A program made the position numbers and the translations under genes. The notes under the pieces were generated by a model. That model searched no databases and was not told the origin of the DNA. It saw only the letters and a list, made by a program, of their open reading frames with translations. This document shows, piece by piece, positions 18,029-28,200 of a DNA stretch of 64,000 nt. The stretch's first letter is position 1. Each line of letters opens with the position of its first letter. Source of the DNA: Pedobacter soli (GTDB lineage: Bacteria; Bacteroidota; Bacteroidia; Sphingobacteriales; Sphingobacteriaceae); NCBI RefSeq assembly GCF_900101435.1, contig NZ_FMZH01000005.1:248001-312000 (forward strand). Direction: 5' to 3'.

Positions 18029-19216
18029 TTAGCAATTTACACAAAGGTTAACGGTAAACATTTCGCCTGTGTTTTTAATATCCAAACGGTGTTGTTGCGC
18101 ATATAAATGCGTTAGGCGCTGACGCGTATTGGCAATACCAATGCCCGAACGTTCCAAATTAGACTGATGGGCATAAATTTTATTCTGGCAGGAGAAATCA
18201 ATTTTATCGGCACCGATACTCAGTTTGATGCTGATAATGGTTTTTTCTTTTTTGGTAACACCATATTTAAATGCATTTTCGATAAAGGTCATAAAAATTA
18301 AGGGGGCTATTTTTCTCCCCTCCGGTTTTCCCTCCACCCCGAAACTAATTTCGGCATCGGCACCCAGCCTCAACCTTTGCAACTCGATATAATCGCGTAC
18401 ACAATCAATTTCGTCCTTAAGCATCACAAAATCCTGCGTTACATCGTCGGTAACATAACGCATGATGTTTGATAGTTTCATGATGCTTTCTGAAGTATGT
18501 TCGCTATTGATAACCGACTGGGTATAAATGTTATTCAGCGTATTAAAAAGAAAATGCGGATTGATTTGCGCTTTGAGGAATGAAAGTTCGGCGGTTGCTT
18601 TTTCTGCCTCTGCTTTTACCACTTTCGATTCGGCGGTTTGCCAGCGCTCAACCGTACTGGTGGCAATGCTCAATCCCATAATCATCATAAAAATAAATAA
18701 ACTGATGACGTCGATATTTTCGGGCCTGTGCAAATCTAAAATCCCTTTTTGTTTTTTCAGGTTAGGGTCCTGCATCCTCAAATCCTGATTGGGTAAAGGC
18801 CCGAAAGGCATCTCTACGCCAGGCCCTATTACACTGTCTTTGCCAGGTTGCAGCGATTGGTTTAAGCCTTTTGGCTGTTTATCAACCTCGCCTTTTAATG
18901 CTGCCATTACACTTTTGTTGTGCCCCAGCAGGTTATCGTAAGGCTGGGCATAATACACAAAGCTAAACAAGCCCAAAACTGTTGCGGTATATAACAGGTA
19001 CCGCTTTTTAAACATGAGTTTGGGTACCAGCACCAGGGCATTGAAATAAAACATCAACATGTAGGTAAGACAAAACAACCAGTAAAATGGCGATGCCAGC
19101 AACAAAAAACTACTTTGCCCCGATTGTTCGTTGTTGATGAACAATAATGGAAAGGTTAGAAATAAAAGCCAACCTGCCACGTGAATAATAAAAGTTGGAG
19201 CTTTAAATTGTTGCAT
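18029..19216 (-). CDS. LytS-type sensor histidine kinase
   Basis: A 395-residue kinase of the His_kinase (PF06580-like) class. It has four predicted membrane helices before residue 95, an unusual Pro/Gly-rich extracytoplasmic segment (about 96-165), one more helix near 170-190, then the phospho-acceptor region QINPHFLFNTLNNIY (His221) and an ATPase domain with IENAFKYGV and GIGIANTRQRL. The signal is probably read in the membrane or by the 96-165 loop. It is the first gene of the run down to 10675. Confidence 0.93.
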   Translation of the reverse strand: MQQFKAPTFIIHVAGWLLFLTFPLLFINNEQSGQSSFLLLASPFYWLFCLTYMLMFYFNALVLVPKLMFKKRYLLYTATVLGLFSFVYYAQPYDNLLGHNKSVMAALKGEVDKQPKGLNQSLQPGKDSVIGPGVEMPFGPLPNQDLRMQDPNLKKQKGILDLHRPENIDVISLFIFMMIMGLSIATSTVERWQTAESKVVKAEAEKATAELSFLKAQINPHFLFNTLNNIYTQSVINSEHTSESIMKLSNIMRYVTDDVTQDFVMLKDEIDCVRDYIELQRLRLGADAEISFGVEGKPEGRKIAPLIFMTFIENAFKYGVTKKEKTIISIKLSIGADKIDFSCQNKIYAHQSNLERSGIGIANTRQRLTHLYAQQHRLDIKNTGEMFTVNLCVNC

Positions 19217-19271
19217 GCTACAAATTAATAATATTTTTTTGGGCCCGGGCTAAAGAAATGCGCAAGATGGA

Positions 19272-19808
19272 TTAACTGTAAACCAAACTGTTGCTTTCTT
19301 CGTAATTTACCATCAGGTTTTCGGTAATTTTTACCATTAAGGTTTCGCCTTTGCTACCTGGTTTACAATAACTCAAAACCAGTAAATCGCCAATTATTTC
19401 GTGCAGCACTAATTTTGGACTGGTATAAGTAATCGAAACTACGTGGGCTCCTTTATTTAACAAATCAGAACTTACAATATTTAATTCGGCCCAATCAAAT
19501 TTAAGTGCATTGCCATCCAAATCGCCCAACACCGGCATTTTCTGTTCTAAATTTGCGATGCTTGGCATAACTGCATACTGTAATTTCTGGTGCAATGAAC
19601 CGGCCTTTTCATTTAATTGCAACATTTGCGAAAAGGTATGTACCTGCTGGTTTTGGCTGAATATCTTCGATTTCTTTTGAAATTCCCTGTAGCTATCGTG
19701 AAATATCCTTCTTTCAAAATCGGTGTGGCACATGAAATTGAAATACTGTTTTACGCTGAGGTTAATGTGAGCTAAAGCCATAATATTCGGTTTTTGTTGC
19801 TGTTTCAA
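19272..19808 (-). CDS. Conserved-looking hypothetical protein
   Basis: A 178-residue soluble protein without signal peptide or membrane segment. No family was recognised. The N-terminal half is helical and basic (FERRIFHDSYREFQKKSKIF), the C-terminal half richer in beta structure (GAHVVSITYTSPKLVLHEI, GETLMVKITENLMVNYEE). A later Met at residue 10 (MALAHIN) is an alternative start. It lies 55 bp upstream of the LytS kinase in the same direction, so co-transcription is possible, but the gap is larger than those inside the run. Confidence 0.6.
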   Translation of the reverse strand: MKQQQKPNIMALAHINLSVKQYFNFMCHTDFERRIFHDSYREFQKKSKIFSQNQQVHTFSQMLQLNEKAGSLHQKLQYAVMPSIANLEQKMPVLGDLDGNALKFDWAELNIVSSDLLNKGAHVVSITYTSPKLVLHEIIGDLLVLSYCKPGSKGETLMVKITENLMVNYEESNSLVYS

Positions 19809-20093
19809 ATATGTAACAATAAAAAAATTAATTTTATAGAGTATCGGTAAACACTGATAATCAATCGGTAAATCACTAAACTAAATCGCAATGATGAATT
19901 TAGGATGAACATAGATTAATTAACAAAACGGGCTTATGTTCAAAAACGCTTCAAAAGGAGCATAATATATTTCTGAGGCCGGAAGATTAACAAACTTTAA
20001 CAATCGCGTGCAAACCATTTCGATTTTATAAAACCGTTTAATTTCCTGAAGGTTATTAATAAAGAGCATATTGATAACCAAAATTTTTAAGCT

Positions 20094-20435
20094 ATGGAAA
20101 ACCGGAATCATGCCTTAATTCAGGCTTTATTGGATTGTGCGATGGCTTGCGAGCATTGTGCATCGTCGTGTTTACAGGAGGAAGACCTGAACATGATGGT
20201 TGATTGTATTAAACTGGATCGCGATTGTGCCGATATTTGTACGCAGGCTACGCGGCTCTTGCAGCGCGAATCGGTAATTAGCAAACAGTATTTGTTGTTA
20301 TGTGAAGAAATTTGCCGCTTGTGTGCCGCTGAGTGTGGCAAACACGACCACGAGCACTGCAGGCAATGTGCCGTAACGTGCGAAGAATGTGCAGATGCCT
20401 GCCATGCCCATCACGAGCCCATCCATCAGGATTAA
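20094..20435 (+). CDS. Four-helix-bundle copper-binding protein (DUF326 type)
   Basis: A 113-residue protein rich in Cys and His. Repeated spaced Cys occur in CAMACEHCASSCL, CADICTQ, CEEICRLCAAECGKH and CRQCAVTCEECADACHAHH, in amphipathic helices. This is the pattern of the Csp/DUF326 four-helix copper-storage proteins, whose inward-facing Cys bind many Cu(I) ions. There is no signal peptide, so it is probably cytosolic. It is a single gene ending in a bidirectional terminator shared with the convergent protease gene. Copper storage is the likely role but is not proven for this family member. Confidence 0.85.
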   Translation: MENRNHALIQALLDCAMACEHCASSCLQEEDLNMMVDCIKLDRDCADICTQATRLLQRESVISKQYLLLCEEICRLCAAECGKHDHEHCRQCAVTCEECADACHAHHEPIHQD

Positions 20436-20438
20436 AAA

Positions 20439-20474
20439 AAATGTCCTCCCGGTTTTTAAACAGGGAGGACATTT
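20439..20474. terminator. Bidirectional terminator between copper protein and HtrA genes
   Basis: A perfect 12-bp stem AAATGTCCTCCC (20439-20450) and GGGAGGACATTT (20463-20474), with A runs on one side and T runs on the other. It can stop transcription in both directions and serves the two convergent genes. Confidence 0.9.
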
Positions 20475-20499
20475 TTTAAACTATTTTTTTCTGCAAAAT

Positions 20500-22050
20500 T
20501 TATTGCGCCGGGAAACTGTAGTTATATGAACCTTGCTCACCAACACCACTAATGCTTACCATGTTATTTCTACCTAGTGGCAATGCTTTTTGTACATCTG
20601 CCACTGAATTAACAGGCTGTCCGTTTACTTTGGTAATAATTAACCCTTTTTCTACACCAATGTTATCGAAAGCTTTTCCGGTTGTAACCGAAGTTACTAC
20701 TACACCGCCACTAATGCCATATTTAGCTTTTTGAGCCTGGCTGGCGGGAGCAAAAGTTGCACCCAGTTTTGAAACCTCGGCAGCTTTACCAGCTGTATTA
20801 TTGGCAGTTAAACCTACACTGGCTTCGCCTTTAAGGGTAACGGTATAATCTTTTAAAGATCCATCACGCAATACAGTTAATTTTACTTTATCGCCAGGGT
20901 TTAAACGACCAACTCTTTCCTGTAAGTCAGGCGAATCGTTAATCACCACGCCATCAACTTTTTTAATTACGTCGCCTGATTTAATACCAGCTGCTGCTGC
21001 ACCACCACCGGCAACTACATCGCTTACATATAGACCACTGATTTCGTTGGTTTTAATGCCTTCAGGTTTTTCATCGCCACTTAGCGGAACAAAGTTAACG
21101 CCAATGTAACCACGTTTAACCGAGCCATATTTCATAAAATCATCTACAATTTTACGGGCAAGGTTAACCGGAATTGCAAAACCATATCCCTGGTTATAAC
21201 CACTTTGCGAAGCAATTGCTGAGTTAATACCTACCAGTTCGCCATTTGCATTTACCAATGCACCACCGCTGTTACCAGGGTTAATGGCCGCATCTGTCTG
21301 AATAAATGATTCGATACTGGTATTGGCCGGACGATCTGGTCTTTTACCTGTACGCTGATATTCGCGATATTCTTCTTCAGTGATTTCGTTTCCTTGTTGC
21401 TCGCGTCCAATAATACCGATACTGCGGTTTTTAGCACTTACAATACCTGCTGTTACAGTGGTATTTAAATCTAAAGGGAAGCCAACAGCTAAAACCCATT
21501 CGCCAACCTGTACATTATCAGAGTTACCCATTTTTACTACAGGTAAATTGTTAGCATTTACTTTAATTAAAGCCAAATCGGTATTGGGGTCGCGACCAAT
21601 TACTTTGGCTTCAACTTTACGTCTGTCGGTTAAAACAACCTCAACCTTTTCTGCATTTTCTACCACGTGGTTGTTGGTTACGATATAACCATCCTGACTG
21701 ATGATTACACCTGAGCCCGACGCTGCCCTCGGCTGGCGCTGCATCTGACGGCCACCGCCACCGAAGAAATCTTCCATCATATCAAACGGAGAAGAGCCTC
21801 TGCCACCACCGCTTTGTGCAGCGTAGGTAGTTTTAATGTGCACCACACCTGGTGCAACTGCTGCTGCAGCCTGTGTAAAATCGGTTGTGCCTGCCGACGA
21901 TACTTTAAGTGGGTTATTTGCAAAATATAAATTCTGTTTTTCAGAAATTGTACTGCCTGTTTGGTTACGTTCAAAAAGTTTGTAACCCCCTATTGCTGCT
22001 GCCCCACCTATAAAAGCAGCTAGCACGGTAATTCCCAATATTTTTTTCAT
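20500..22050 (-). CDS. degP: DegP/HtrA-type periplasmic serine protease
   Basis: A 516-residue Do-family protease for protein quality control in the envelope. An N-terminal hydrophobic segment (residues 5-22) serves as signal or anchor. The catalytic triad is visible: His128 in TNNHVVENA, Asp158 in NTDLALIKV, Ser261 in INPGNSGGALVN. Two PDZ domains follow (about 300-405 and 420-510, with KRGYIGVNF and GIKSGDVIKKVDG in the first). The LA loop contains a Gly/Arg-rich stretch. The gene stands alone, divergent from dapF across a 400-bp region. Confidence 0.96.
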   Translation of the reverse strand: MKKILGITVLAAFIGGAAAIGGYKLFERNQTGSTISEKQNLYFANNPLKVSSAGTTDFTQAAAAVAPGVVHIKTTYAAQSGGGRGSSPFDMMEDFFGGGGRQMQRQPRAASGSGVIISQDGYIVTNNHVVENAEKVEVVLTDRRKVEAKVIGRDPNTDLALIKVNANNLPVVKMGNSDNVQVGEWVLAVGFPLDLNTTVTAGIVSAKNRSIGIIGREQQGNEITEEEYREYQRTGKRPDRPANTSIESFIQTDAAINPGNSGGALVNANGELVGINSAIASQSGYNQGYGFAIPVNLARKIVDDFMKYGSVKRGYIGVNFVPLSGDEKPEGIKTNEISGLYVSDVVAGGGAAAAGIKSGDVIKKVDGVVINDSPDLQERVGRLNPGDKVKLTVLRDGSLKDYTVTLKGEASVGLTANNTAGKAAEVSKLGATFAPASQAQKAKYGISGGVVVTSVTTGKAFDNIGVEKGLIITKVNGQPVNSVADVQKALPLGRNNMVSISGVGEQGSYNYSFPAQ

Positions 22051-22452
22051 GTGTTTATTATTTATTTTTTTAATGGCTATGAAGCTATTAAAAGCATTGA
22101 TCTGTATGTTTAATCTTGCTTGCCTTTAATGGTTTCCATGTGTTTATAAAATTTTAAAACCCCTGATATATGATAAGCCGTTTTGCTAGCTAATTGTTTT
22201 AGCTCACCCTATTTCAGTTGTTAAATTTACTAATTTTGCGGGAGTGTTTGTTTCACTTTGATTTAAGCAGAATGCTCCTGCAGTTTTTATCTGCTAAAAT
22301 TTCTTTCGTTAATTATTCAAATTTAATACCATATAAACGATATTTGCATCATTAGTGCACCCGGTTTTGTGTTAAAAAATGTTAAATCAAAAAAACACGA
22401 GGTGCCGGTTACACTTTGCAATTCAAATATTGCACTAAAAGATGAAGCTTTC
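22051..22452. promoter_or_regulatory. Divergent regulatory region between the protease gene and dapF
   Basis: About 400 bp with no credible gene. A TAATTTTG element (22231-22238) matches the -7 consensus on the plus strand but has no well-spaced TTTG. A GTG in frame at 22369 could extend dapF, but the family start is at 22453. No riboswitch was recognised. Confidence 0.4.
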
Positions 22453-23235
22453 ATGAAAATTAATTTCTATAAATATCAGGGCGCAGGCAACGATTTCATT
22501 TTAATAGACCACACCATGAGTCCGTTAAAAAATATTGATAATCAATTAGTTGAACAGCTTTGCCACAGAAGATTTGGCATAGGTGCCGATGGTTTAATGT
22601 TCCTGACCAAACACGAAGATTATGACTTTGAAATGCATTATTTTAATGCCGATGGTAACCTGGGCAGTATGTGCGGTAATGGCGGTCGTTGTATTGTCGC
22701 TTTTGCCAAACAACTTGGCATTATTGACCGGGAGACAAACTTTTTGGCAGTAGATGGACCGCATTATGCCAGAATTTCAGAAAATGGCGAATGGGTTGAT
22801 TTGCAAATGATTGATGTTGACACCATTAACAAAGATGGCGAAGCTTATGTTTTAAATACAGGTTCACCTCATTACGTGGCTTTACAAACCGGTTTAAAAG
22901 ATCTTGATGTTTTTCATGAGGGTAAAAGCATCCGTTACAACGACACCTATAAAACTGAGGGTATAAACGTAAACTTTGTAGAAGATAAAGGCGATCACCT
23001 GTTTGTGCGTACCTACGAGCGTGGCGTTGAAGATGAAACCTATGCCTGCGGTACAGGAGTTACTGCCGTAGCCATGGCGATGGCCAAACATAAAAACTTA
23101 AGCGGCCACATTAAAACCGATATTAAAGTTTTGGGTGGTGATATTAAAATCGAATTTGATTACGATGGTACTGCATTTACCAATGTTTTTTTATGCGGAC
23201 CAGCCAAACTTGTTTTTGAGGGCGAAGTGGATTAA
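22453..23235 (+). CDS. dapF: Diaminopimelate epimerase
   Basis: Converts LL- to meso-diaminopimelate for lysine and peptidoglycan synthesis, using two catalytic Cys without a cofactor. Both are seen: Cys74 in GSMCGNGGRC and Cys199 in TYACGTGVTA. The start at 22453 (MKINFYKYQGAGNDFILID) matches the family N-terminus. An upstream GTG at 22369 would add 28 residues not expected for DapF. Length (260) is normal. It ends 4 bp from the convergent lipoprotein gene. Confidence 0.96.
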   Translation: MKINFYKYQGAGNDFILIDHTMSPLKNIDNQLVEQLCHRRFGIGADGLMFLTKHEDYDFEMHYFNADGNLGSMCGNGGRCIVAFAKQLGIIDRETNFLAVDGPHYARISENGEWVDLQMIDVDTINKDGEAYVLNTGSPHYVALQTGLKDLDVFHEGKSIRYNDTYKTEGINVNFVEDKGDHLFVRTYERGVEDETYACGTGVTAVAMAMAKHKNLSGHIKTDIKVLGGDIKIEFDYDGTAFTNVFLCGPAKLVFEGEVD

Positions 23236-23239
23236 ATCT

Positions 23240-23623
23240 TCAGCGTAAATCCTGGTAGTAAAGCGTGTCTGTTTCCGCTAAATTTTGTTTATACTTTTTC
23301 ACGACAAGAGATTTCACTTTATTCATTTTTTGCAAATTCGACCGCTCTTTTTTGTAAAGCGAGTAATAAGCCTTTGGATAAAAGTCGGCATTTTCATGTA
23401 AAGTCATTTTTTGAAAAAGCCGGTGAATCGGATCAAACACCAAAACACTATCCCAAACATTTTGGCTAAACCGGTATTGATAATCGAGTCGGGAAGGATA
23501 GGAAATCACCACAACAGAATCGGCATTATTCTGCTTTAGTTTGTAATGATAGTAGTGTGGCGCGCCGGGAATTAAACAGCCCGAGGCAAATAAAACTACA
23601 ACTAACAGCAAAAGATTTTTCAT
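23240..23623 (-). CDS. Small putative lipoprotein
   Basis: 127 residues with a short signal and lipobox-like site (LLVVVLFASGC), suggesting a lipid-anchored envelope protein. The mature part is basic and rich in Tyr, Lys and Gln, with no recognised domain. It is convergent with dapF with only 4 bp between stops, and no other gene shares its direction nearby. Function unknown. Confidence 0.6.
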   Translation of the reverse strand: MKNLLLLVVVLFASGCLIPGAPHYYHYKLKQNNADSVVVISYPSRLDYQYRFSQNVWDSVLVFDPIHRLFQKMTLHENADFYPKAYYSLYKKERSNLQKMNKVKSLVVKKYKQNLAETDTLYYQDLR

Positions 23624-23872
23624 ATCAATAAAGCTAAAAACCGCTGAACATCCCCCCTTTTCATTCTGTTTAAATTGTACATCAGGTAGCGGCTATTGCT
23701 CAAAATAAACAACAGTTTTATGCGATAAAATTAACATTGTATTTGCTTATTTAACAGCTTTTAACATCTGTCGCAAGATATTTACAAGTCGGTTTTTTAA
23801 ATAAAAATCACGCACAAAACACTTAAAAACAATTATTTACTTATATTTAAGTAAATTTTTAATCACCAAATA

Positions 23873-23888
23873 AATCAATCGATTGATT
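23873..23888. promoter_or_regulatory. Perfect 16-bp palindrome upstream of the RND efflux operon
   Basis: AATCAATCGATTGATT is perfectly self-complementary and lies about 135 bp upstream of the membrane-fusion protein start. Symmetric operators of this size are typical of TetR-type repressors, which often control RND pumps, but no TetR gene is present in the window. Two TATTTTTG elements (23912-23919 and 23929-23936) lie just downstream. The rest of the 23624-24022 gap holds nothing recognised. Confidence 0.5.
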
Positions 23889-24022
23889 AAATGACAGAAT
23901 TTGGACAGATTTATTTTTGGTTAGGCTCTATTTTTGGGCAATTATCGGCGACAATTGAAGTCCATCCTTATTGATAACGCCCTTAATCCGGAAATTTAAA
24001 TTTAAACACACAGAAATAGTCC

Positions 24023-25192
24023 ATGAGAAAAGTAACAACTCTCTTTTTTAGCATGAGCATTGGTATGCTTCTGGCATCCTGCGGAAATAACGACGAAGCT
24101 AAAAAAGCTGCCGCCGCAGCAGCTGCAGGTCCGCAAGCCTACCCCGTATTTACAGTAAACACACAGAACACCACCCTCGATTCAGATTATCCTGCAACGA
24201 TAGAAGGTATCCAGAATATCGATATCCGCCCGAAAGTTGACGGTTTTATTGAGAAGATATTTGTGGATGAAGGTGCTGTGGTTAAAAAAGGTCAGTTACT
24301 TTTTACCATTAATGCCCCCCAATACGAACAGCAGGTAAGAACTGCAAAAGCAGCCATTAGCAGTGCCGAGGCCGATGTAAACGCCGCCCAGTTAATGGTG
24401 AATAAAACCAAACCTTTGGTAGATAAAGATATCATCAGTAAGTACGACCTCGATGCAGCGCAGTTAACGCTTCAAAGCAGAAAAGCTGCATTGGCACAGG
24501 CAAAAGCAGAGTTGGTAAATGCAAAGGTTAATTTAGGCTATACTTCAATTACCAGTCCGGTTGATGGTGTGGTAGGAAGCATTCCTTTCAGAAACGGAAG
24601 TTTGGTTAGCAGCAGCAGCGCACAACCGCTTACTACAGTTTCGAATACTTCGAAAGTTTATGCTTATTTCTCTTTAAACGAAAAACAACTTTTAGATTTC
24701 GCAAGCACCTATAAAGGCAAAACACTGGCCGAGCAAATGAAAAATATTCCGCCGGTTAGTTTAGTACTGGCCGATGGCAGTATTTATGCCCAAAATGGTA
24801 AAATCGAATCGATTAACGGACAGATTAACACCAATACAGGTTCGGCAAGTTTAAGGGCTACTTTCCCTAACCCGGTTTTCTTACTAAAAAATGGGGCCAG
24901 CGCATCAGTTAGAATCCCTCAACATGTTGAAAATGCAATTTTAATCCCTCAAAAATCAACCATCGATTTACAGGGCAAGAAATTCGTTTACATTTTAGGC
25001 GACTCAGCCAAAGTGGTAAATACACAGATTGAGGTAATGGAATTAGCCAAAGGCAATTTTTACGTAGTTACCAAAGGTCTTAAAACCGGCGACAAAGTAA
25101 TTTTAGAAGGTTTCCAATCGTTAAAAGACGGCACAAAAATTAAACCTGAAGAAAAAGCAGCCGATTCAGTTTATGCTGAAATCAAAAAATAA
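24023..25192 (+). CDS. RND efflux periplasmic adaptor (membrane-fusion protein)
   Basis: A 389-residue AcrA/MexA-type adaptor linking inner-membrane pump and outer-membrane channel. A lipobox (GMLLASCG) indicates lipid anchoring, followed by an Ala-rich spacer. The lipoyl halves are visible as VDGFIEKIFVDEGAVVKKGQ and VNLGYTSITSPVDGVVG, with a coiled hairpin between them (about 100-160). Beta-barrel and membrane-proximal domains follow, with GLKTGDKVILEGFQ near the end. It is the first gene of the three-gene operon, 44 bp from the pump gene. Confidence 0.94.
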   Translation: MRKVTTLFFSMSIGMLLASCGNNDEAKKAAAAAAAGPQAYPVFTVNTQNTTLDSDYPATIEGIQNIDIRPKVDGFIEKIFVDEGAVVKKGQLLFTINAPQYEQQVRTAKAAISSAEADVNAAQLMVNKTKPLVDKDIISKYDLDAAQLTLQSRKAALAQAKAELVNAKVNLGYTSITSPVDGVVGSIPFRNGSLVSSSSAQPLTTVSNTSKVYAYFSLNEKQLLDFASTYKGKTLAEQMKNIPPVSLVLADGSIYAQNGKIESINGQINTNTGSASLRATFPNPVFLLKNGASASVRIPQHVENAILIPQKSTIDLQGKKFVYILGDSAKVVNTQIEVMELAKGNFYVVTKGLKTGDKVILEGFQSLKDGTKIKPEEKAADSVYAEIKK

Positions 25193-25236
25193 CAATTAGT
25201 GCAATTCACACTGTATCAGTGTAATCCATATTATTT

Positions 25237-28200
25237 ATGTTTAAGAAATTTATAGACAGGCCCGTTTTATCGACAGTTATATCCATTATAATTGTAATAT
25301 TAGGTGTATTAGGCCTTGTAACTTTACCCATTTCGCAGTATCCAGAAATTGCGCCTCCGACCGTACAGGTATCTGCGTCGTACCAGGGTGCCAACGCCGA
25401 TGTGGTAATGAGTAGCGTTGTTGTTCCGCTCGAAGAACAGATAAATGGTGTGGAAGACATGACCTACATGACTTCAAGCGCCAGTAATGATGGTACTGCA
25501 ACCATCACAGTTAACTTTAAACTAGGCACAAACCCCGATCTGGCAGCTGTAAACGTACAGAACCGTGTAGCCAGGGCAACCAGCTTATTGCCTGCAGAGG
25601 TAACAAGATCGGGTGTAATTACCGCTAAAAGACAGGCGAGTAACCTCCTTATTTTTGCCATTTACAGTGACGATCCTTCATACGATCAGAAATTTTTGCA
25701 GAACTATGCTAACATTAACATTATTCCCGAAATTAAAAGGATTAATGGTGTAGGTGATGCCAGTGCTTTTGGTACTTTAGATTACACCATGCGGATTTGG
25801 CTTAAGCCAGAGGTGATGGCCGTTTATGGCCTGGTTCCAAATGATGTGAATGTGGCCCTGGCCGAGCAGAACATTGAGGCCGCTCCAGGTCAGTTTGGTG
25901 AGCAAGGCGGACAAGCATTCCAGTATACTTTAAAATACAGCGGCCGTTTAAAAACCGAAACCGAGTTTAGCAACATCATCATTAAAGCCGATGCCAACGG
26001 GCAGATTTTGCGTTTAAAAGATGTGGCCAGAATAGAACTTGGTGCGCAAAGCTATGCCAGTTACGTGAAATTTAACGGTAAACCGGCATTGGGTATTGCC
26101 ATTAGCCAAACTGCTGGTTCAAATGCGAAAGAAGTAATCGAAAATTCGATCAAAACTTTAGATAAGGCAGCACTTTCTTTCCCTAAAGGTGTGCATTACG
26201 AAACTGTTGTTAACGTTAACAACTTCCTTGATGCATCAATCGAAAAGGTAATCCACACGCTGATCGAGGCCTTTATCCTGGTATTCCTAGTGGTGTTTAT
26301 TTTCTTACAGGATTTCCGCTCAACGTTAATTCCTGCAATTAGTGTTCCGGTGGCGATTATCGGTACTTTCTTCTTTTTAAGTTTATTTGGTTTCACTATT
26401 AACTTATTAACCTTATTTGCATTGGTACTGGCCATTGGTATCGTGGTAGATGATGCCATTGTAGTGGTTGAGGCGGTACATGCTAAACTGGATGCGGGTT
26501 ATACCGATGCCAAAAAAGCTACCAAAGATGCAATGGACGATATCAGCGGAGCCATTATTTCGATTACCCTGGTAATGGCGGCGGTATTTATCCCGGTGAG
26601 TTTTATTCAGGGCTCTTCGGGTGTATTTTATAAGCAGTTCGGTTTAACACTGGCCATATCTATCATTTTATCGGCTATTAATGCTTTAACTTTAAGTCCG
26701 GCGTTGTGTGCTATGTTTTTGAAACCGCACAAAGACGAGCACGGAAAGGATAAAAACTTTTTACATCGCTTTTACGATGCTTTTAACACTTCATTTGATG
26801 CTGTAACGCAGAAATACAAACGTTCGGTAGGCTTTTTAGGTAGAAAAAGATGGTTAGCGGGTTTAGGTATTGCCGTGTTTGCAGTGGTATTGGTTTGGAT
26901 CATGAATACCACACCAAAAGGTTTCGTACCTAACGAAGATTTGGGAACCATTTTCTCTGATATTTCTTTACCACCATCAACTTCGCAGGAAGAAACAGAT
27001 AAAATCATTGTAAAAATCAATGATATTGTAAGTAAGGTACCAGAAGTTGAAGCTACCTTCAGGGTAGTAGGCCGGAGTTTAATCAGTGGTTCGGGTAGTT
27101 CTTACGGTATGGTTATCGCAAGGCTTAAGCCCTGGGATGAACGCAAAAGGGATGTTAAAGCCATTATTGGCGAGTTATTCGGCAAAGCCAGCGGAATTAA
27201 AGGTGCAAAAGTAATTTTCTTTGCTCCGCCAACCATTCAGGGATTTGGTACCGGTGGTGGTTTCGAATTTCAACTACAGGATAAAACCGGTGGTGATATT
27301 AAGAAATTCAACGAAATTGGTAATGCATTTTTAGGCGCTTTAAGTAAACGTCCGGAAATTCAATACGCATCAACTTCGTTTAACCCCAATTTCCCTCAGT
27401 ATCAAATCGATGTTAACGTAGCTAAGATTAAACAGGCTGGCTTAACCGTTAGCGATGTATTGGGCGTTTTACAAGGCTATTATGGTGGTGTATATGCTTC
27501 TAACTTTAATAAATTTGGTAAGCAATACCGTGTAATGTTCCAGGCCGATGCCAAATACCGTGCAAATCAGCAAAGCTTAACCAATATTTATGTGCGCAAC
27601 TCAAGCGGCACCATGGCGCCTGTTTCTGAATTTATTACCTTAGAAAAAGTGTACGGACCGCAGGCAATTTCGCGTTTCAACCTCTACACTTCAATTGCGG
27701 TTACAGGTAACCCAAATGCCGGATACAGTTCTGGTGATGCCATTAAAGCAATCCAGGAAGAAGCGGCGATCCACCTTCCAACCGGATATGGATATGAATT
27801 CTCTGGTTTATCGCGTGAAGAGGTAAGCAGCGGTAGTCAGACCATTTTCATCTTCCTGCTTTGCGTAATCTTTGTTTACTTCCTGCTTTCGGCACAATAC
27901 GAAAGTTACATTTTACCATTGGCTGTACTATTCTCGCTGCCAATTGGTTTAGCCGGGGTATTTATTTTCGATAAGATCTTTGGTATTGACAATAACATTT
28001 ATACGCAAATTACACTGATTATGCTGGTGGGTTTACTGGCCAAAAATGCGATCCTGATTGTTGAATACGCGGTAGACCGCAGGCGGAAAGGCATGAGTAT
28101 TACCAATGCGGCTATTGATGGTGCTACGGCGCGTTTGCGCCCGATTTTGATGACCTCTTTCGCCTTTATTCTGGGTTTATTGCCGCTAATGCTATCTACT

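Noticed and set aside
19920..20111. 63-codon minus-strand frame upstream of the copper protein gene
   Set aside because: It overlaps the start of the clear copper-binding gene and its upstream region, and has no recognisable feature.
22369..22452. N-terminal extension of dapF from a GTG
   Set aside because: The family start MKINFYKYQGAGND is at 22453; the extension has no counterpart in known DapF.
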